A DNA stretch of 64,000 nucleotides, from NCBI GenBank assembly GCA_028023455.1, contig JAQFVV010006336.1, positions 1,010,224-1,074,223 of the forward strand, written 5' to 3'. Positions 39,890 to 51,831 of this stretch are shown piece by piece (position 1 is the stretch's first letter; the number at the start of each line of letters is the position of its first letter). A program made the position numbers and the translations under genes. The stretch comes from Epiperipatus broadwayi. Lineage: Eukaryota; Onychophora; Udeonychophora; Euonychophora; Peripatidae. The notes beneath the pieces were generated by a model. That model ran no database searches, was not told the origin of the DNA, and saw only the letters and a program-made list of their open reading frames with translations.

Positions 39890-40680
39890 AGAATGATTTT
39901 AATAGAGAATTAGGTTAAAACATGACCAACCATTTTCATCCAAATTGTCCCCTATTCCATACCAGTATCACAAAGAAATATTTAAACAGATTAATAAAAT
40001 GCTGGGTTGGAAAATCATTTCCAAATGCTCTTCACCTTACTGTAATTCAGTTCTAACTATGAAGAAAAAAGATGGGTCACTAAGATTTTTTTTGGATGCC
40101 AGGCAACTAAACAAAATTTAATAAAATTCTGGGTTGAGGGATCATTTCCAAATGCTCTTCACTCTACCATAATCCAGTTTTAACTATGAAAAAAAAAGAT
40201 GGATCACTGAGATTTTTTTTTGTATGTCAGGCAACTAAACAAAATTACTGTTCTTGACAAAAACATTCTATCACATCCATACATGACTTTTTCATGAGAT
40301 TTGGAAATAAAAAGGTGTTTCTACTTTCAATCTAACATGCAGCTATTGGCTGATTGAACTTCACTTAGACCATCACCAATACACTGCTTTTTGATATAAG
40401 GGTTTTACATATCAGTTTAAGGATGCATTTTGGTTAAATAAAAATCTATCTACTGAGTTTAAATAAAAATCTATCTACTGAGGTTAAACAGATTGTGACT
40501 ATTTATGTGAATGATGTATTAATTGCATCTGACACAATTGAAAAATACCTTCAACAACACCTAAATATGTTTTTTGAAGAGTGCCATCTGAAGGAAATCA
40601 AAATCAACTTCAAAAAGAGTGCCCTAATTTTCAACCAGCTAATTTTCCTAGGTCATATTGTAGAAGCAATGAGATAAGAC
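39890..40680 (+). pseudogene. Reverse transcriptase remnant of the LTR element
   Basis: At 40030-40115 a frame reads SVLTMKKKDGSLRFFLDAR and then QLNK, the standard finger-domain block of Ty3/Gypsy RTs. The segment 39991-40117 is duplicated in tandem (40118-40245). The piece 40495-40677 has TIYVNDVLIAS, the position of the YxDD catalytic box with asparagine in place of the first aspartate, then FLGHIV, which usually follows it. The first change alone would be expected to destroy polymerase activity. A second small duplication (40438-40484) lies just before the box. Confidence 0.85.
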
Positions 40681-40801
40681 CTCATCCTGAGAAGGTCAGT
40701 GCCATTCAAAACACTCCTGAACCAACTAATAAAAACACATTTGATCATTTTTAGGCCTGTATAACTTTTACAAATGTTTCTACCAGAAGTTCTTAGACAA
40801 C

Positions 40802-41330
40802 ATGGAACCATTGTTAAAACTAAACAGAAAAGATGAAAGATGGAACAGGACCAAGGAACAGGACAGGACATTTAAAAATATTAAAACAGGGTTCTTAGAG
40901 CAAAACATGTTAGCCTTCCCTGATTTTAATAAACCATTTATTGTCCTAACAGATATTAGTGGCTTCATATTAGAGGTAACATTATCCCAGATCCAGGAGA
41001 TTGGCCAGTCTGGGGTCTTTTATTTTATCAGCTGGCTCCCAAAGGATCCAGAAATAAATTACATGATTACTGAGAAGAAAGCACTGGCCATAGTGTAGGT
41101 CATCCAAAAGTTTCAATAGATGCTACTCAGATCAAAACTGATAGTGATCATAGCCCACAAAAGCCTTGAATTCCTGAATCACAGCTACCTGACCAATAGT
41201 CATCTAGTCAAATGAAGTTGCTATTACAGGAATTCAGCTACACACCATGCACTAATGTAAAGAATATAAGAGTATCATGGTTGACATGCTTAGTCAAAAC
41301 CCATGTAGGTCAGAACAGAATTATTTGTTG
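40802..41330 (+). pseudogene. RNase H domain remnant of the LTR element
   Basis: The open piece 40802-41098 reads LAFPDFNKPFIVLTDISG, then SQIQEIGQSGVFYFISW. This is the usual passage from RT connection to RNase H (PDF-x-KPF and TDAS blocks, the aspartate being catalytic). ITEKKALAIV supplies the conserved E-x-E/A-L block. Downstream sequence to about 41330 continues in broken frames. Confidence 0.82.
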
Positions 41331-43037
41331 GTAGATAATGGCTGCATTACAAATGTCAATTTAATGACTAATAGTAGTGTCAAGAATGATTTCTAGAACC
41401 TATTCCAATTTCAGTTTTCAGATCCTGATTTAACCCAATCATGAAAGTTCAAAAGAAGATAAAGTTTTGAATGGGCCAAAGAATCTTATGTACCATAAAT
41501 GAGAGAACCATGTCTTATTTTTCACAGTAAAAACAGATAAAGATGAGTGGAGGGTAGTAATACCTAAAATATTATGTTCCCAATGAAACAGTAAGATTCG
41601 TATTTGAATCTTAAGTTTCACCTTTTTCTGTCATCTCTCATTGACTGGTCTATCCCACCCAAATTTAAACTTTTTGATATCGAATTGTGTGTGTAACAAT
41701 ATTAAAAATGTATAAATATATGTAGAATTCAGCATAAACACACACACATTTCGATCTCAAATTAAACGCAATAAATAGGGATAAAATAATATAATTTAGA
41801 TTTCTTTTAGTTATATGATTTTGTATAATTTTAATCATTTATTTTGGATTATAAAGTTCGTATTTATTGCTCTGTTTAAATTTCATTTAATAATAATTCT
41901 AAAAAAAATCTGATGTAATATTTAATTAAAAGTTAAAATAATCTTATGTTCCCTTTTTGTTTTTGAAATTTAAAAGCATCGGTCAGTGATAGATAATAGA
42001 TTAATTAAAGAAAAATTCCCCAAAATATAATTAGTAAATGTAAAATGTAAACAATAGAACGGCAGCTTTCTTTAATTAAAAACCAGCAAAATGCGTTGAT
42101 TATCCTCAGGGCAGATTAAGTAGAACCTAAAAATACCTTAACAAAAATGTGAAGGATCAAGATAAAAAAAGAGGCCATCTTAGACTTGCTGGAGACATTC
42201 ACTAAAACTTTAGCTTTGCTCTCGATCACTGAGAGTCTCCAAAAACATAAAATAATTTGTTTCTGCCAAGGTATGACCGAGTAAAGCACCTAGATTATTC
42301 TCCATCAGGAAATGGCCTATCGGATGCTGAACTTTCCATTGCCCATCATAAATTCACCATGAAGATCTGCTGCCTGAAATAAATGAAAAAGCTTCTGCTG
42401 CTGTGAAATTAAATGAATATCTAAATACAAGAAAGACTTGCCACTCGTGAACTCTTTTGCTGCTAAACTCATGGAATAAGAAAACTTCTTATAAAACAGG
42501 TACCTGTCTGTGTTCAAACTCTAGAGTACTCTAATAATATGCTATAGCTCTTGTTCATAATACTTATCTAAATTATAAAATGTAAAAACTACCATATGTA
42601 TAGCTAAAACTGAATAATTAACTTAATGTGTAAATTTCTCTACTAATATAGCTTACCTCATTCTATCTTGGGTGCGTATTTCTATAATCTACATTTCTAT
42701 CTATAGTTATTATTTAATTATTGCATGCTCATAATTATTTCAATTTTCAAAGTTTAAATCTATGATCGCTTAAAACAATGAATGCATGTCAAATTTTCAT
42801 TAATATTTACTTTCTTTAGTAACTTAACTTTCATATAAATCGACACGCATTCAATGCTTCATTTATTGTAATGCAGGGGTCTACAACTTCGCAAATGGCT
42901 GACGTATTAGTTATAATAATTCCCAATTTATATATATGTTTTGTATTTATTAAATCATCATGAATAATTCCAGAAAATTACATTTCTTTGAGAGTTCGCC
43001 AACGTTCTTTAATAAATGTTGATAATGTAGGACCGAG

Positions 43038-43385
43038 TTAGAAATCTGTTGAAATCTCATCATAATTGTTTATACAGTATACATGTGTTACGTTGTAGAG
43101 TTGTGATGATCTATTCCACCGTAAATATTCCGGATTTTTCAGGGTTGAAATTAACCCCCGTCGTCCTGCACAAGCGGACATAATAAATGCTCCCGTAGGA
43201 TTTGACCTGTCATGCAGCCAGCTGGAAAATTGCGACACATACCGCTTGTCCCTGGTTATGCTTATGTGACACCTTACTTCGTCGGGCCGTGGCAGAGACC
43301 AGCCCGACATCCTTATAAACTCATTCATGGCATTGCAGTTTCGATATACTGTCATTCCATATCGCCTTTCTAAAGCGTACCACAT
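43038..43385 (-). CDS. Unrecognised open frame in the insertion
   Basis: 115 codons from ATG 43385 to a stop at 43038, with balanced codon use and fairly high GC against a very AT-rich background. It is basic and rich in R, W and C (for example RYGMTVYRNCNAMNEF and MSACAGRRGLIST). There is no signal peptide or membrane segment. I do not recognise a domain. A stop lies just upstream of the ATG, so the frame cannot extend that way. It could be a captured gene fragment, part of an unknown transposon protein, or chance. Its composition makes it the best candidate for an unknown protein in the window. Confidence 0.35.
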   Translation of the reverse strand: MWYALERRYGMTVYRNCNAMNEFIRMSGWSLPRPDEVRCHISITRDKRYVSQFSSWLHDRSNPTGAFIMSACAGRRGLISTLKNPEYLRWNRSSQLYNVTHVYCINNYDEISTDF

Positions 43386-43969
43386 GTTCCTTTACTTAGT
43401 TTTATTATTCTATATATCACTTCGCCTCTGCATTATCTTCATAATTCACTCTCAAATAAATGTTTGCCCTTAGTCATAAGATAAATATTTTAATTAAATA
43501 AATATATGTCCACCGCTACTCTTAAATCTTACTTTAGACTCTTGCATTGCAAAGGTATAAATCCCTCCAGGCATGCATTAGAAATACTCACTCGAGAATT
43601 TTAGGTAGCTAGATTACGCCTTCAAATAAATGTATTCCTTTTGTAAACATTACAGTATCGGAAATACCGCTACTGAAATCATCAATATAAAATAATGTCT
43701 AAATAAATAAATGTATCCTTTAAAATATAATCATGTCGCAAATCCCGCTACTGAAGCTGTTAGTCCATAAAATATTATTAGATTGTTTTATTAAAATGTG
43801 TTAATAAATAATTTTAAACTATATGTCTGCATTTACGTTTCATTTATTCGATACCCATTCTATATAATATTTCCTTGATTATGTAAATATGAATGTTTAA
43901 TTAATATTAGTTTGGTTATTGGCTAACTCGAGAATAAAATCATGAGTCTCTTGCATATCCCTGACCACC

Positions 43970-44164
43970 GTGCCTAAGGAAATCTTTACTAATGTCGCAT
44001 CAGATGCGTTGTTTTGTGGATCGTATTGTGGAACCGATAAACTATGTTCGAACTCAGTACCACAGGTGGCTTCGCTACTCGATGGTGCTGCTGTTCTGTA
44101 TGGTGGTCCAATTCTGCAGTATGTTTACGGTCACACGTTTTCTGATCGTTATACCAACACTTAA
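43970..44164 (+). other. Second GC-richer open frame at the end of the insertion
   Basis: A 64-codon frame with protein-like composition (for example DALFCGSYCGTDKLCSNSV) ends right at the inferred insertion border. It is not recognised. It may be the end of a protein of the inserted element. Confidence 0.25.
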
Positions 44165-44171
44165 AAATATA

Positions 44172-45165
44172 TTCACTGTTTATATAGACATTTTGGTGCT
44201 CATAAAATAGAACACACTTTCAAAACTTGGTTTTACAGGCCAAAAATGTATATAAACATCTTAAAGTCACTACAAGATTGTTTAGTATGCTTATGAGCCA
44301 AGCCAGTAAACTAAAATTACAGCAATGCTTTAAATCAATTATACCCAAAAGATCAAATAAGATTTTAGTGATTGACTATTAATGGCCATAGCCCCCATTT
44401 AACAAAAAGAAACACTTATTGGTCACAATCTCTTTTCAAAATATGTTTCAGATTACCCAATATCCAAGCTAATACAAGACCCATGATCAAAGTATTCGAC
44501 ACCCTCCAATTCATAAGAATAAGGAAGCCCAAGAATATCCTAACAGCATGGTATCCTTTTTCTATCCAAAGAATGGAAAAGATGGGTGAAAAAATATCAA
44601 ATCAGACATGTGCTCACATCCATTAGGAATCCAGTCAAACTCTTGTGAACATATAATGCAGGAGCTCTGATGTTTGTTCAAGACTTACCAAGAGGATGAT
44701 GATAAAGAGTGGATAAGACAAATGGAGAGTGTAATCAACTATATTGATTGGAGTGTAAATGATTCATGCCCATTAGATTACACTTCAACCAACCTGTTAC
44801 CATATTATTTGACAAAATTCAATCTTTGATTAAATGTACTGAATTTAATCCAGTACTGAATTTAATCCAGAAAGGAACATAATAAAAGCATATGTGCAAC
44901 TAGCAAACAAAGCTGATAGAAGAAATAAATACAAAAAAGGAAGTATGGACAATTTTGAAAAAAGGGAAACATGTTCATCAAAACACCCCATGTAAGTAAA
45001 CCATTGGAAGGAAATGCAAAATATTTTCTAGGCAATATGAGGGACCTTTAATTTTTGTGAAACAGTCCACTTGAACTGGATTTTGGATAGAAATAAATGG
45101 AGAAGGGGACCTATAATGCACACAGGTTGAAACCTTATTTTAGTTGAACAGAATAACCACTGAGT
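44172..45165 (+). pseudogene. Integrase remnant of the LTR element
   Basis: Starting at 44172 one frame reads HFGAHKIEHTFKTW and then FYRPKM, with DCLVC following, the H-H-C-C zinc-binding N-terminal domain of Gypsy integrases. After stops, the core domain is partly readable at 44370-44530 (NTYW, then FRLPNIQANTRPMIK). At 44880-44940 a frame gives ANKADRRNKYKKG, and at about 45040-45160 WRRGPIMHTG, the C-terminal blocks that usually precede the 3' end. Integrase inserts the cDNA. All parts are frame-broken. Confidence 0.78.
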
Positions 45166-45692
45166 AGATATGTTTGATTGACAAGTGGAAAAAGATTATG
45201 CCTCAATTAGAATTAGAAAAGAAAATGAGATATGATAAAACTCAGAATTAGTTAACATACGATGAGAGTAGATCCAGTTAATTGTAAAAGCAATTACTGG
45301 GATGCTTTAGAGTCAACCAAGACATAGAAACTGATTTATACAGGAAGATGAATACTTTGATGTTTAGTTAGTCCTCATGGAAACCCAATAAGCCTCAAAA
45401 AGAAGCAGGGTAAAAGGCTAACAAGTTTTGACTATGTGCCATTACCAGTTGCTCTCATACCATACAATCATCATAATAATAATAATCATAAAAAAGTAAG
45501 ACCCATTTTACTAGGACCCGAGTTATGATGCAAAAAATTGGAAAGAAGTATGGATATAGTCAGGAAAAATATAAATTAGGATAATTTTATTTTATAACTC
45601 TTATTTTTGCACAAACATCCCAATGCTAATGTAAAGGCATGTACTCAAAATAATTGTCAAAATTTTAATAATAACTTAAAATTTTAACTCTG

Positions 45693-45706
45693 TAAGGATA
45701 GGAAAA
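45693..45706 (+). promoter_or_regulatory. Polypurine tract
   Basis: aaggataggaaaa directly before the 3' LTR, the expected place of the plus-strand primer. Confidence 0.65.
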
Positions 45707-45707
45707 T

Positions 45708-48229
45708 TGTAAGGGTAGCTTACAATCTAATCTTTGTCACTCTCACCTCCATATCAAGCTCATTTTAATGTCACATTAGTTAATAGCTAATTAAACATAT
45801 GTTTTCACTTATAAAGTAATTAAAATCATACCTATATACACAAAAATGCAACAAACATGTGTTTTAAACTAAATTGAGGAAGTATCAAGATAAATCAATC
45901 TTACTTATCTATTAGAAAGATGAAAACCTCAAACCCCAATTAAAAAAATCAATACTAATATATATATATATATGTAGGTAAACAATGATATTAATATCAA
46001 TGTATTATATGTCATTTTAAAAGACTTGGACTAAGTAAGCATGGTAATGACCTAATGTCAATCTAGTCACTAAGTAGGCAAATACAGAGGATGAAAGCAT
46101 ATTTGTACTATGTAATTTATTTTGCTTACAATTAATGTAAAACATGCAGCAATAGGGTTCATGTAGCAATAGAAAAGGAAATAAGATGCTAGTGTACTGG
46201 ACAATGGAAGCTGAGTACATTATGAAAGCAAACCTTATCCATTTCCATAATATTTCTGCTATTTTTAAATAGAGCATAAGCTGTATGATACAATATTGGA
46301 AAATTGAATGTTCAAATCTTTTGGAAAATGGACAACTTATTCAAACACTTCAAATTATTTTCTGGATTGTTGTAATGCAAACTACAGGAAACTGCAATTG
46401 ATATTTAAAGAAAAACAATTCTAATAAGTTCAAGCATGGGATGAAGTAAAAAAGTTGATTTGAAGAGACATTTAAAATAAAAAAGGATCATGCTAAAGAA
46501 CAAATTAGAAGGTCATCAGAGTATTTATATATATTAACAATGGAATAATTTAATCTTATAAAAATTATTTAACAACAAACATTAAATTAAAAAAAAAAGT
46601 TTATTTATTAAAAACGATGTTCACCACCTAATTCAATAGTGTTGTCGGGTTCAGTATTGTCAGCCCTGACCATGGGAAGTGCAAAGGTTCAGTGTTCAAG
46701 TGTGTAATTCCTTCCAAAACGTCAAATATCTTGTTTAAAATGTCCAGATGGATACAGAAAGAACAAGAGATGAAGAAAATATCATTCTAAATATGTCAGT
46801 GAGGAGTCCCCATGAGTAATTCATGACCTACTATAGCAGCCTGACAGAAACAATGACAGACAGTAGCTATTAGAAATACTAATAGACTAATTCATAATCC
46901 TCATGCTAGTTATCATGAAGAAGTATTACTTTGTCATGTGATATATTTTTGTTGCTAGATATCATGAAGAAGTATTATTTTGTTATGTGATATATTTTTG
47001 TTTTATTTATGTATACATTGGTAGAATTTTGTATTCTTTTTTATTTCAGTTCCATATTTGGAAACTGAAATTTCTGTATCTTGGTACAGTCCATTTCTGC
47101 TAAAATCAAGAAACACACAAAAAATGTTAGATTCTTTTTAAATAAAATTTAGGTAATTCTCCCTCCATAGTGATATCACTTTAGGTATTATTACTAACAG
47201 AATCCTTACTACAATATGGAATAAAGATACAATTTTATTTATTACCACTCCATATTAAAAAAAAATACACTTGATACAGGACAGAGTTTATTTTGTTTAT
47301 TTTTTTTGTTGACTAACCATTGTTAATATCTGTTTATTCAGTATAAATGCTTACCATTCTTGCAAGAATGGTCTTTTCTATTAAACTTGTACATAGTTGA
47401 GTGGGATTTTCCAAAGAGATAAAATCACAATAGTTGTAATTACCAAGAAGCTACTGAGTATATCTTTATATTTTTATTAAATAGTTAGTTAGCTTCATAA
47501 TCATTGTAACATTGAATTAATGATTTTTTGTTTCATCTTATTTTTACCTACTTTGTATATAATGAGTGTCTATTCATGGATGCCTATCATGGGAAGGGTT
47601 GGTATAATGAGTATATTTAACTGTTATTATGATAGAGATACATGCTTGACACATTCACATGTATACAATTTTTTTCCTGCTAAAAAGTTTTTCAATTTGT
47701 ATTTCATTTGTAAATAAACATTTTCTATTTGATTTTTATTAAATGATCTCTAGTTTATTAAAGTTTTTTTGTAAATAAACATTTTCTATTTGATTTTTAT
47801 TAAATGATCTCTAGTTTATTAAAGTTATTTATCCACCTGCTCATCAATTCACAACCTTACATATGTGCACCCACATACACATCTTAAGTACATTGTAATA
47901 CAGTACTATGATTAAATGAGTCTTCTAATAGATTAGAACCTATATAAATGTACTATCTAAAATAAATTCATCACTGAAGAGAGATGATTGCAACATTCTT
48001 CCTGGGCTTGAATTCTGAGATGTATGAAATCCGAAAGAGTTAAGTATGGATAAAACTAGCTTAAATTGTGTCTGAATTTAATGTGTAAACCTAGAGCTGA
48101 CCCATTGGGAGTAGGGATGATCATTAGTTAGTCATTTCATCATCATTCTTAGCATTTTACTCAAAGACCCTAGGTCTGACTGTAGTTAGATGCATCTCCT
48201 TGTTCTGGTGGATAACCTGAACTGTTACA
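45708..48229 (+). repeat. 3' LTR of the Ty3/Gypsy element
   Basis: Begins TGTAAGGG and ends GTTACA. It is about 90 bases longer than the 5' LTR, mainly because of two internal tandem duplications: about 49 bp at 46913-47013 and 61 bp at 47706-47826. Confidence 0.88.
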
Positions 48230-48448
48230 ATATATATATATATATATATAGTATCCAGTTGGCTTACATAGCATACACTAATATAGTGTATGTGCATATA
48301 TATATACATAAAATAAAGGAAAAGTAGAAATAAACACAGACAAAAATTATAGTAGATATTTTCTACATTTACTGAAATAGAAATAACTTTGATTTAAAAT
48401 AGTTTTATAAATTAAACTTTTAAAAGGTCTGAATAAATATAAATATTG
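48230..48448. other. TA-rich flank
   Basis: (TA)n at 48230-48250 directly after the LTR, then unremarkable sequence. Confidence 0.7.
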
Positions 48449-48495
48449 TATTATTATTATTATTATTATTATTATTGTTGTTGTTGTTGTTGTTG

Positions 48496-48581
<86 letters not shown>
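48449..48581 (+). repeat. (ATT)n microsatellite with a GTT block
   Basis: ATT units at 48449-48474, GTT units at about 48475-48498, then ATT units to 48581. The isoleucine/threonine-rich minus frame is its translation. Confidence 0.97.
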
Positions 48582-48582
<1 letters not shown>

Positions 48583-48659
48583 TGATATTGAAATGTAAAA
48601 ACACCATACTTATTTTTGGAATTTTTTAATTAATTAAACACATTTTTTATCTATTAAAA

Positions 48660-49250
48660 ATAAAATTATGTTTTTAATCAAGGTGTTGTTATAACACCTC
48701 AGATGATTTTATAAAAAGAGCTGATAAAAAATATCAGCCAGTCTGGGTAACGATTTTTGAAGAGAGCAGTATGGATTGTAGTTTTTTGTAAGAGTTGAAC
48801 AGAACAGTTTGGCTACTAAATTTTTTTGAGTAAATGGCAGCAATTTGCTGACCAAAATGAATAGCTGCAGTTTGTTGTTGGCTATAGCAGAGAGTTGGCA
48901 GTCCAGTTACCATAAACTGATATAACTGAAGGCAAGATAGTAGACTGTTTTCCTTAGCAGGAATTTGAAATTTACATGGAGAAATTGACCCACTTCTTTG
49001 TGCTGTAATTCATAGCCTTAAACATGGAAAGGACAGCTGCTTTCCTGGAACAGTTCTACACAGACGGGAGGCTAACTATGGGCAAACATTATACATGGAT
49101 TATACTTTTACCTGATGATGACAATGACAATCACTAAAATCAAACTCATCAAGAAAAATCTTCCAGCTTGCTGAAGAATTAATTACATGTATACTGCATC
49201 AGATAAAGGCAGAGAAACATGGATGAACATATATATATAGCTGGTGGTGA
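48660..49250. other. GC-richer unassigned segment
   Basis: Less AT-rich than its surroundings, with a short palindrome aggtgttgttataacacct at 48682-48700. There is no long open frame and no repeat partner found in the window. Unknown. Confidence 0.4.
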
Positions 49251-51003
49251 GTAGCTTTATATAGGATAACGAAGTTTTAAATAATTTCCTTAGTAAAATG
49301 ACAATTTTATAATTGATAGAAATATATAAAATGATATTAGTTTAAAATCGTTTATTAAAGAAGAAAAAACTGTTTAAAGTTATATTTATAATTTACAAAA
49401 AAAAAAAAAAGTACAAAGTTCTAATTAATAGTCAAGAAAAAGATTTCCAAAAATCTTTTAGTCTAGGAAAAAGAAAGACATTTTAAATCAATTAACTGTC
49501 AAAAATTTGAAAGTTCTTATTTTAAAGAAAAGGACTATATTCAAGATTAAATTGTGAAAATAATCTTTCATAATTTTATTGTAGCTAAATTAATATATCG
49601 CAAGTCTGAGCAAATTATTTATATGTGCGTTTCAGTAAACCTAGTATGTAAAATGTATTTCATTTAACTGAAACTTTAATCATTTATTGAATTTTTATAT
49701 CACTTCAGATTCTGGTAAATATTTTGTAATAAGTCAAATATATCTGTCAATTATATTGCAAATACCAATGCTTGTCAACACATATGTAAAATTTAATCAT
49801 TTTTTTAATAATTATTTTATGTTAATTGAAATGTATTCTTTGTATATTATAAATCACGCATCTGTGTGCATAATTGTAAATTGTAATTTTGTAAATTAAT
49901 GTAACAATTCAAATTTTGAATAGCAATTATGTAAATCACAAATGTAATAATTTTATGTTTAATTGAAATGTCTTCATCATGTATTATAAAACGCAAGTCT
50001 GTGTACAGATATATAAATGTGTTTACAGATACCCATTAAGAAATAATGCAATTAATGTGATAACTTGAATTTTGTAGTAATATTGTAGATTACAGTGTAA
50101 TGACTTTTATTATTGAATACTTTTCAAAATCAGAACCTTATCCTATAAGACCTTAAATATAATTTTTTTATTGTTATTAATAAACTTATTTAATTGTTAA
50201 AAATGTTTACCATCATCTCTTGTTCACATACAGTAACAGAGCTTGTGTTCTCTGGGATAGATTCGAGCATGGGATGAATATATAAATGGAGATGTGTACT
50301 TAGTGCTTTGGGCATCCAGTGATGATCAATCATCATACTGGTGGTGCATAAGATTATACTCTTTAAAGCCCATGCACTATTATCTTTTATTTTACTTTAG
50401 TCTTATTAAAAAGTTACATTTATAGTTGGCCACTACAAATGATCTGAGCATTGATGATGATCAGCATGTTTTAATGTCCCAGTATTATTGTTTTGATTCC
50501 TAATTATTGTGTATTTTAATGGATGGGCACTTAAATAGTGCATCCAAGTTATGTTTAAATAATTTACCAAGCTGGCAAAGGCTCAATAATTAGCTTGGTC
50601 TAAAAAAGACCCATTTTCCGATCCAGTCACAAGGTTGCTGTTGATTTTATTCTGGATATATTGTACTGATTTGTTTATTTCCATCAATGATGATGATTGA
50701 TGGTTATTTCTCTCAAGTATTTACTTGTACTTATTTTTTTTAAATGAGAATGCTGGTGGATAATTGTGCTTGTAGTTGCTCTTCTGAGTTAACTGGCTGG
50801 TCTCTCAATGATCTCTTGAAGATCTTTTGATCTCATGTTCCCTTAAATATATCTTACATATAAACACTTTTATAAACTATTGATATTTGGTATAGTATTT
50901 ACTGGGGTTGATGATGAATTTCCATCACCTCAGGTTTAGCCTTTCATATTTTGATACCCCCCCCCCATCCTGTCACACTATATATATATATATATATATA
51001 TAT

Positions 51004-51050
<47 letters not shown>

Positions 51051-51831
51051 TGTGTGTGTGTGTGTGTGTTTGATAGTTACACATGAGTTTTTGTAAGATT
51101 TAACATTCAATTGGAGATTCTTTTATTTTCAACAATTTTGCACATACCCAAACACCTATAATTATTATTAATATAGCAACTATTTGCCACTAAAATTATT
51201 AACACATACCATTCTTAACAAAGAGTCAAGAATAGAATGGGTTTAGCTATTCTTGGAGCATTTGATGTTTATAAGAGTATCCTTGCCAACATTAATAATT
51301 ATATAGATGGAGACTGAATTTCAATTTTAAGAAGCGTATTGTACAGACATGCTTTTTGTTTTTGTATTTAGAAAAATGCAAAAGCAATAAAATAATTTAT
51401 ATATGACTTTTATATTTGAGTCAATGTTTGAAATTAGTTGGATGCTAATAGAAGAGTTATTTTTGTATTATACAACTTTCTCTTAAAAGAATAAAAGAAA
51501 TCAGTGTTGATCTTTATGGAAATATGGGGCACCTGGAATTAAATCATTGTTAAACAAGGATATGCAGTAGTTCAATTTTTTTTTTATTGCGATATCAATG
51601 ATCTTGAGAACTGTTTATAGAGATGGTTTGTGAAGTACTCATTAAGACAGGTTTTAAAATGTGGTTTTAATTTAAACTAAATTAAAAACCAAACTTTTTT
51701 CTTTACAAAAATATCTATTAATGGTTTATCTTTATTATTTATTGGTCCTAGAAAATTTATAAAATTTGTTTGTTATTATAAATAATTTATTTATTTAATT
51801 ATGAATTTATATTAGCATTATAGCAAAGCAG
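49251..51831. other. Unassigned AT-rich sequence with a compound (TA)n(TG)n
   Basis: (TA)n at 50979-51047 is followed by (TG)n at 51048-51070. A GC-richer stretch at 50230-50900 has no coding or recognised repeat. The rest is AT-rich. Confidence 0.55.

Larger units (their letters stand above)
41600..44165. mobile_element. Unidentified 2.5-kb insertion inside the LTR element
   Basis: RNase H and the integrase N terminus are normally close together. Here a frame reading WRVVIPKIL at about 41545-41575 is followed by 2.5 kb of unrelated sequence before integrase coding resumes at about 44172. Parts of this block (42100-42500, 43040-43390, 43970-44160) are clearly GC-richer than the element. I could not define terminal repeats or a target duplication, and none of its frames is recognised. 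The borders are inferred from where the element's own coding stops and resumes. Confidence 0.6.
34141..48229 (+). mobile_element. Ty3/Gypsy-type LTR retrotransposon with 2.4-2.5-kb LTRs
   Basis: Two direct repeats (34141-36574 and 45708-48229) flank an internal region with gag, protease, RT, RNase H and integrase remnants in that order, the Ty3/Gypsy order. The right LTR begins TGTAAGGG and ends GTTACA, with TGTAA/TTACA inverted ends. A purine tract (aaggataggaaaa, 45693-45706) stands directly before it. A primer-binding-like site follows the left LTR. The whole is 14.1 kb, of which about 2.5 kb (41600-44165) is a later insertion. LTR divergence and many stops show an old copy. I found no convincing target duplication. 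Confidence 0.88.

Noticed and set aside
34141-48229. Segmental duplication instead of LTRs for the two 2.4-kb repeats
   Set aside because: The inner borders carry a primer-site-like sequence and a polypurine tract, and the interior has retroelement gene order.
48347-48607. Poly-isoleucine/threonine minus-strand frame
   Set aside because: Translation of the (ATT)n/(GTT)n array.
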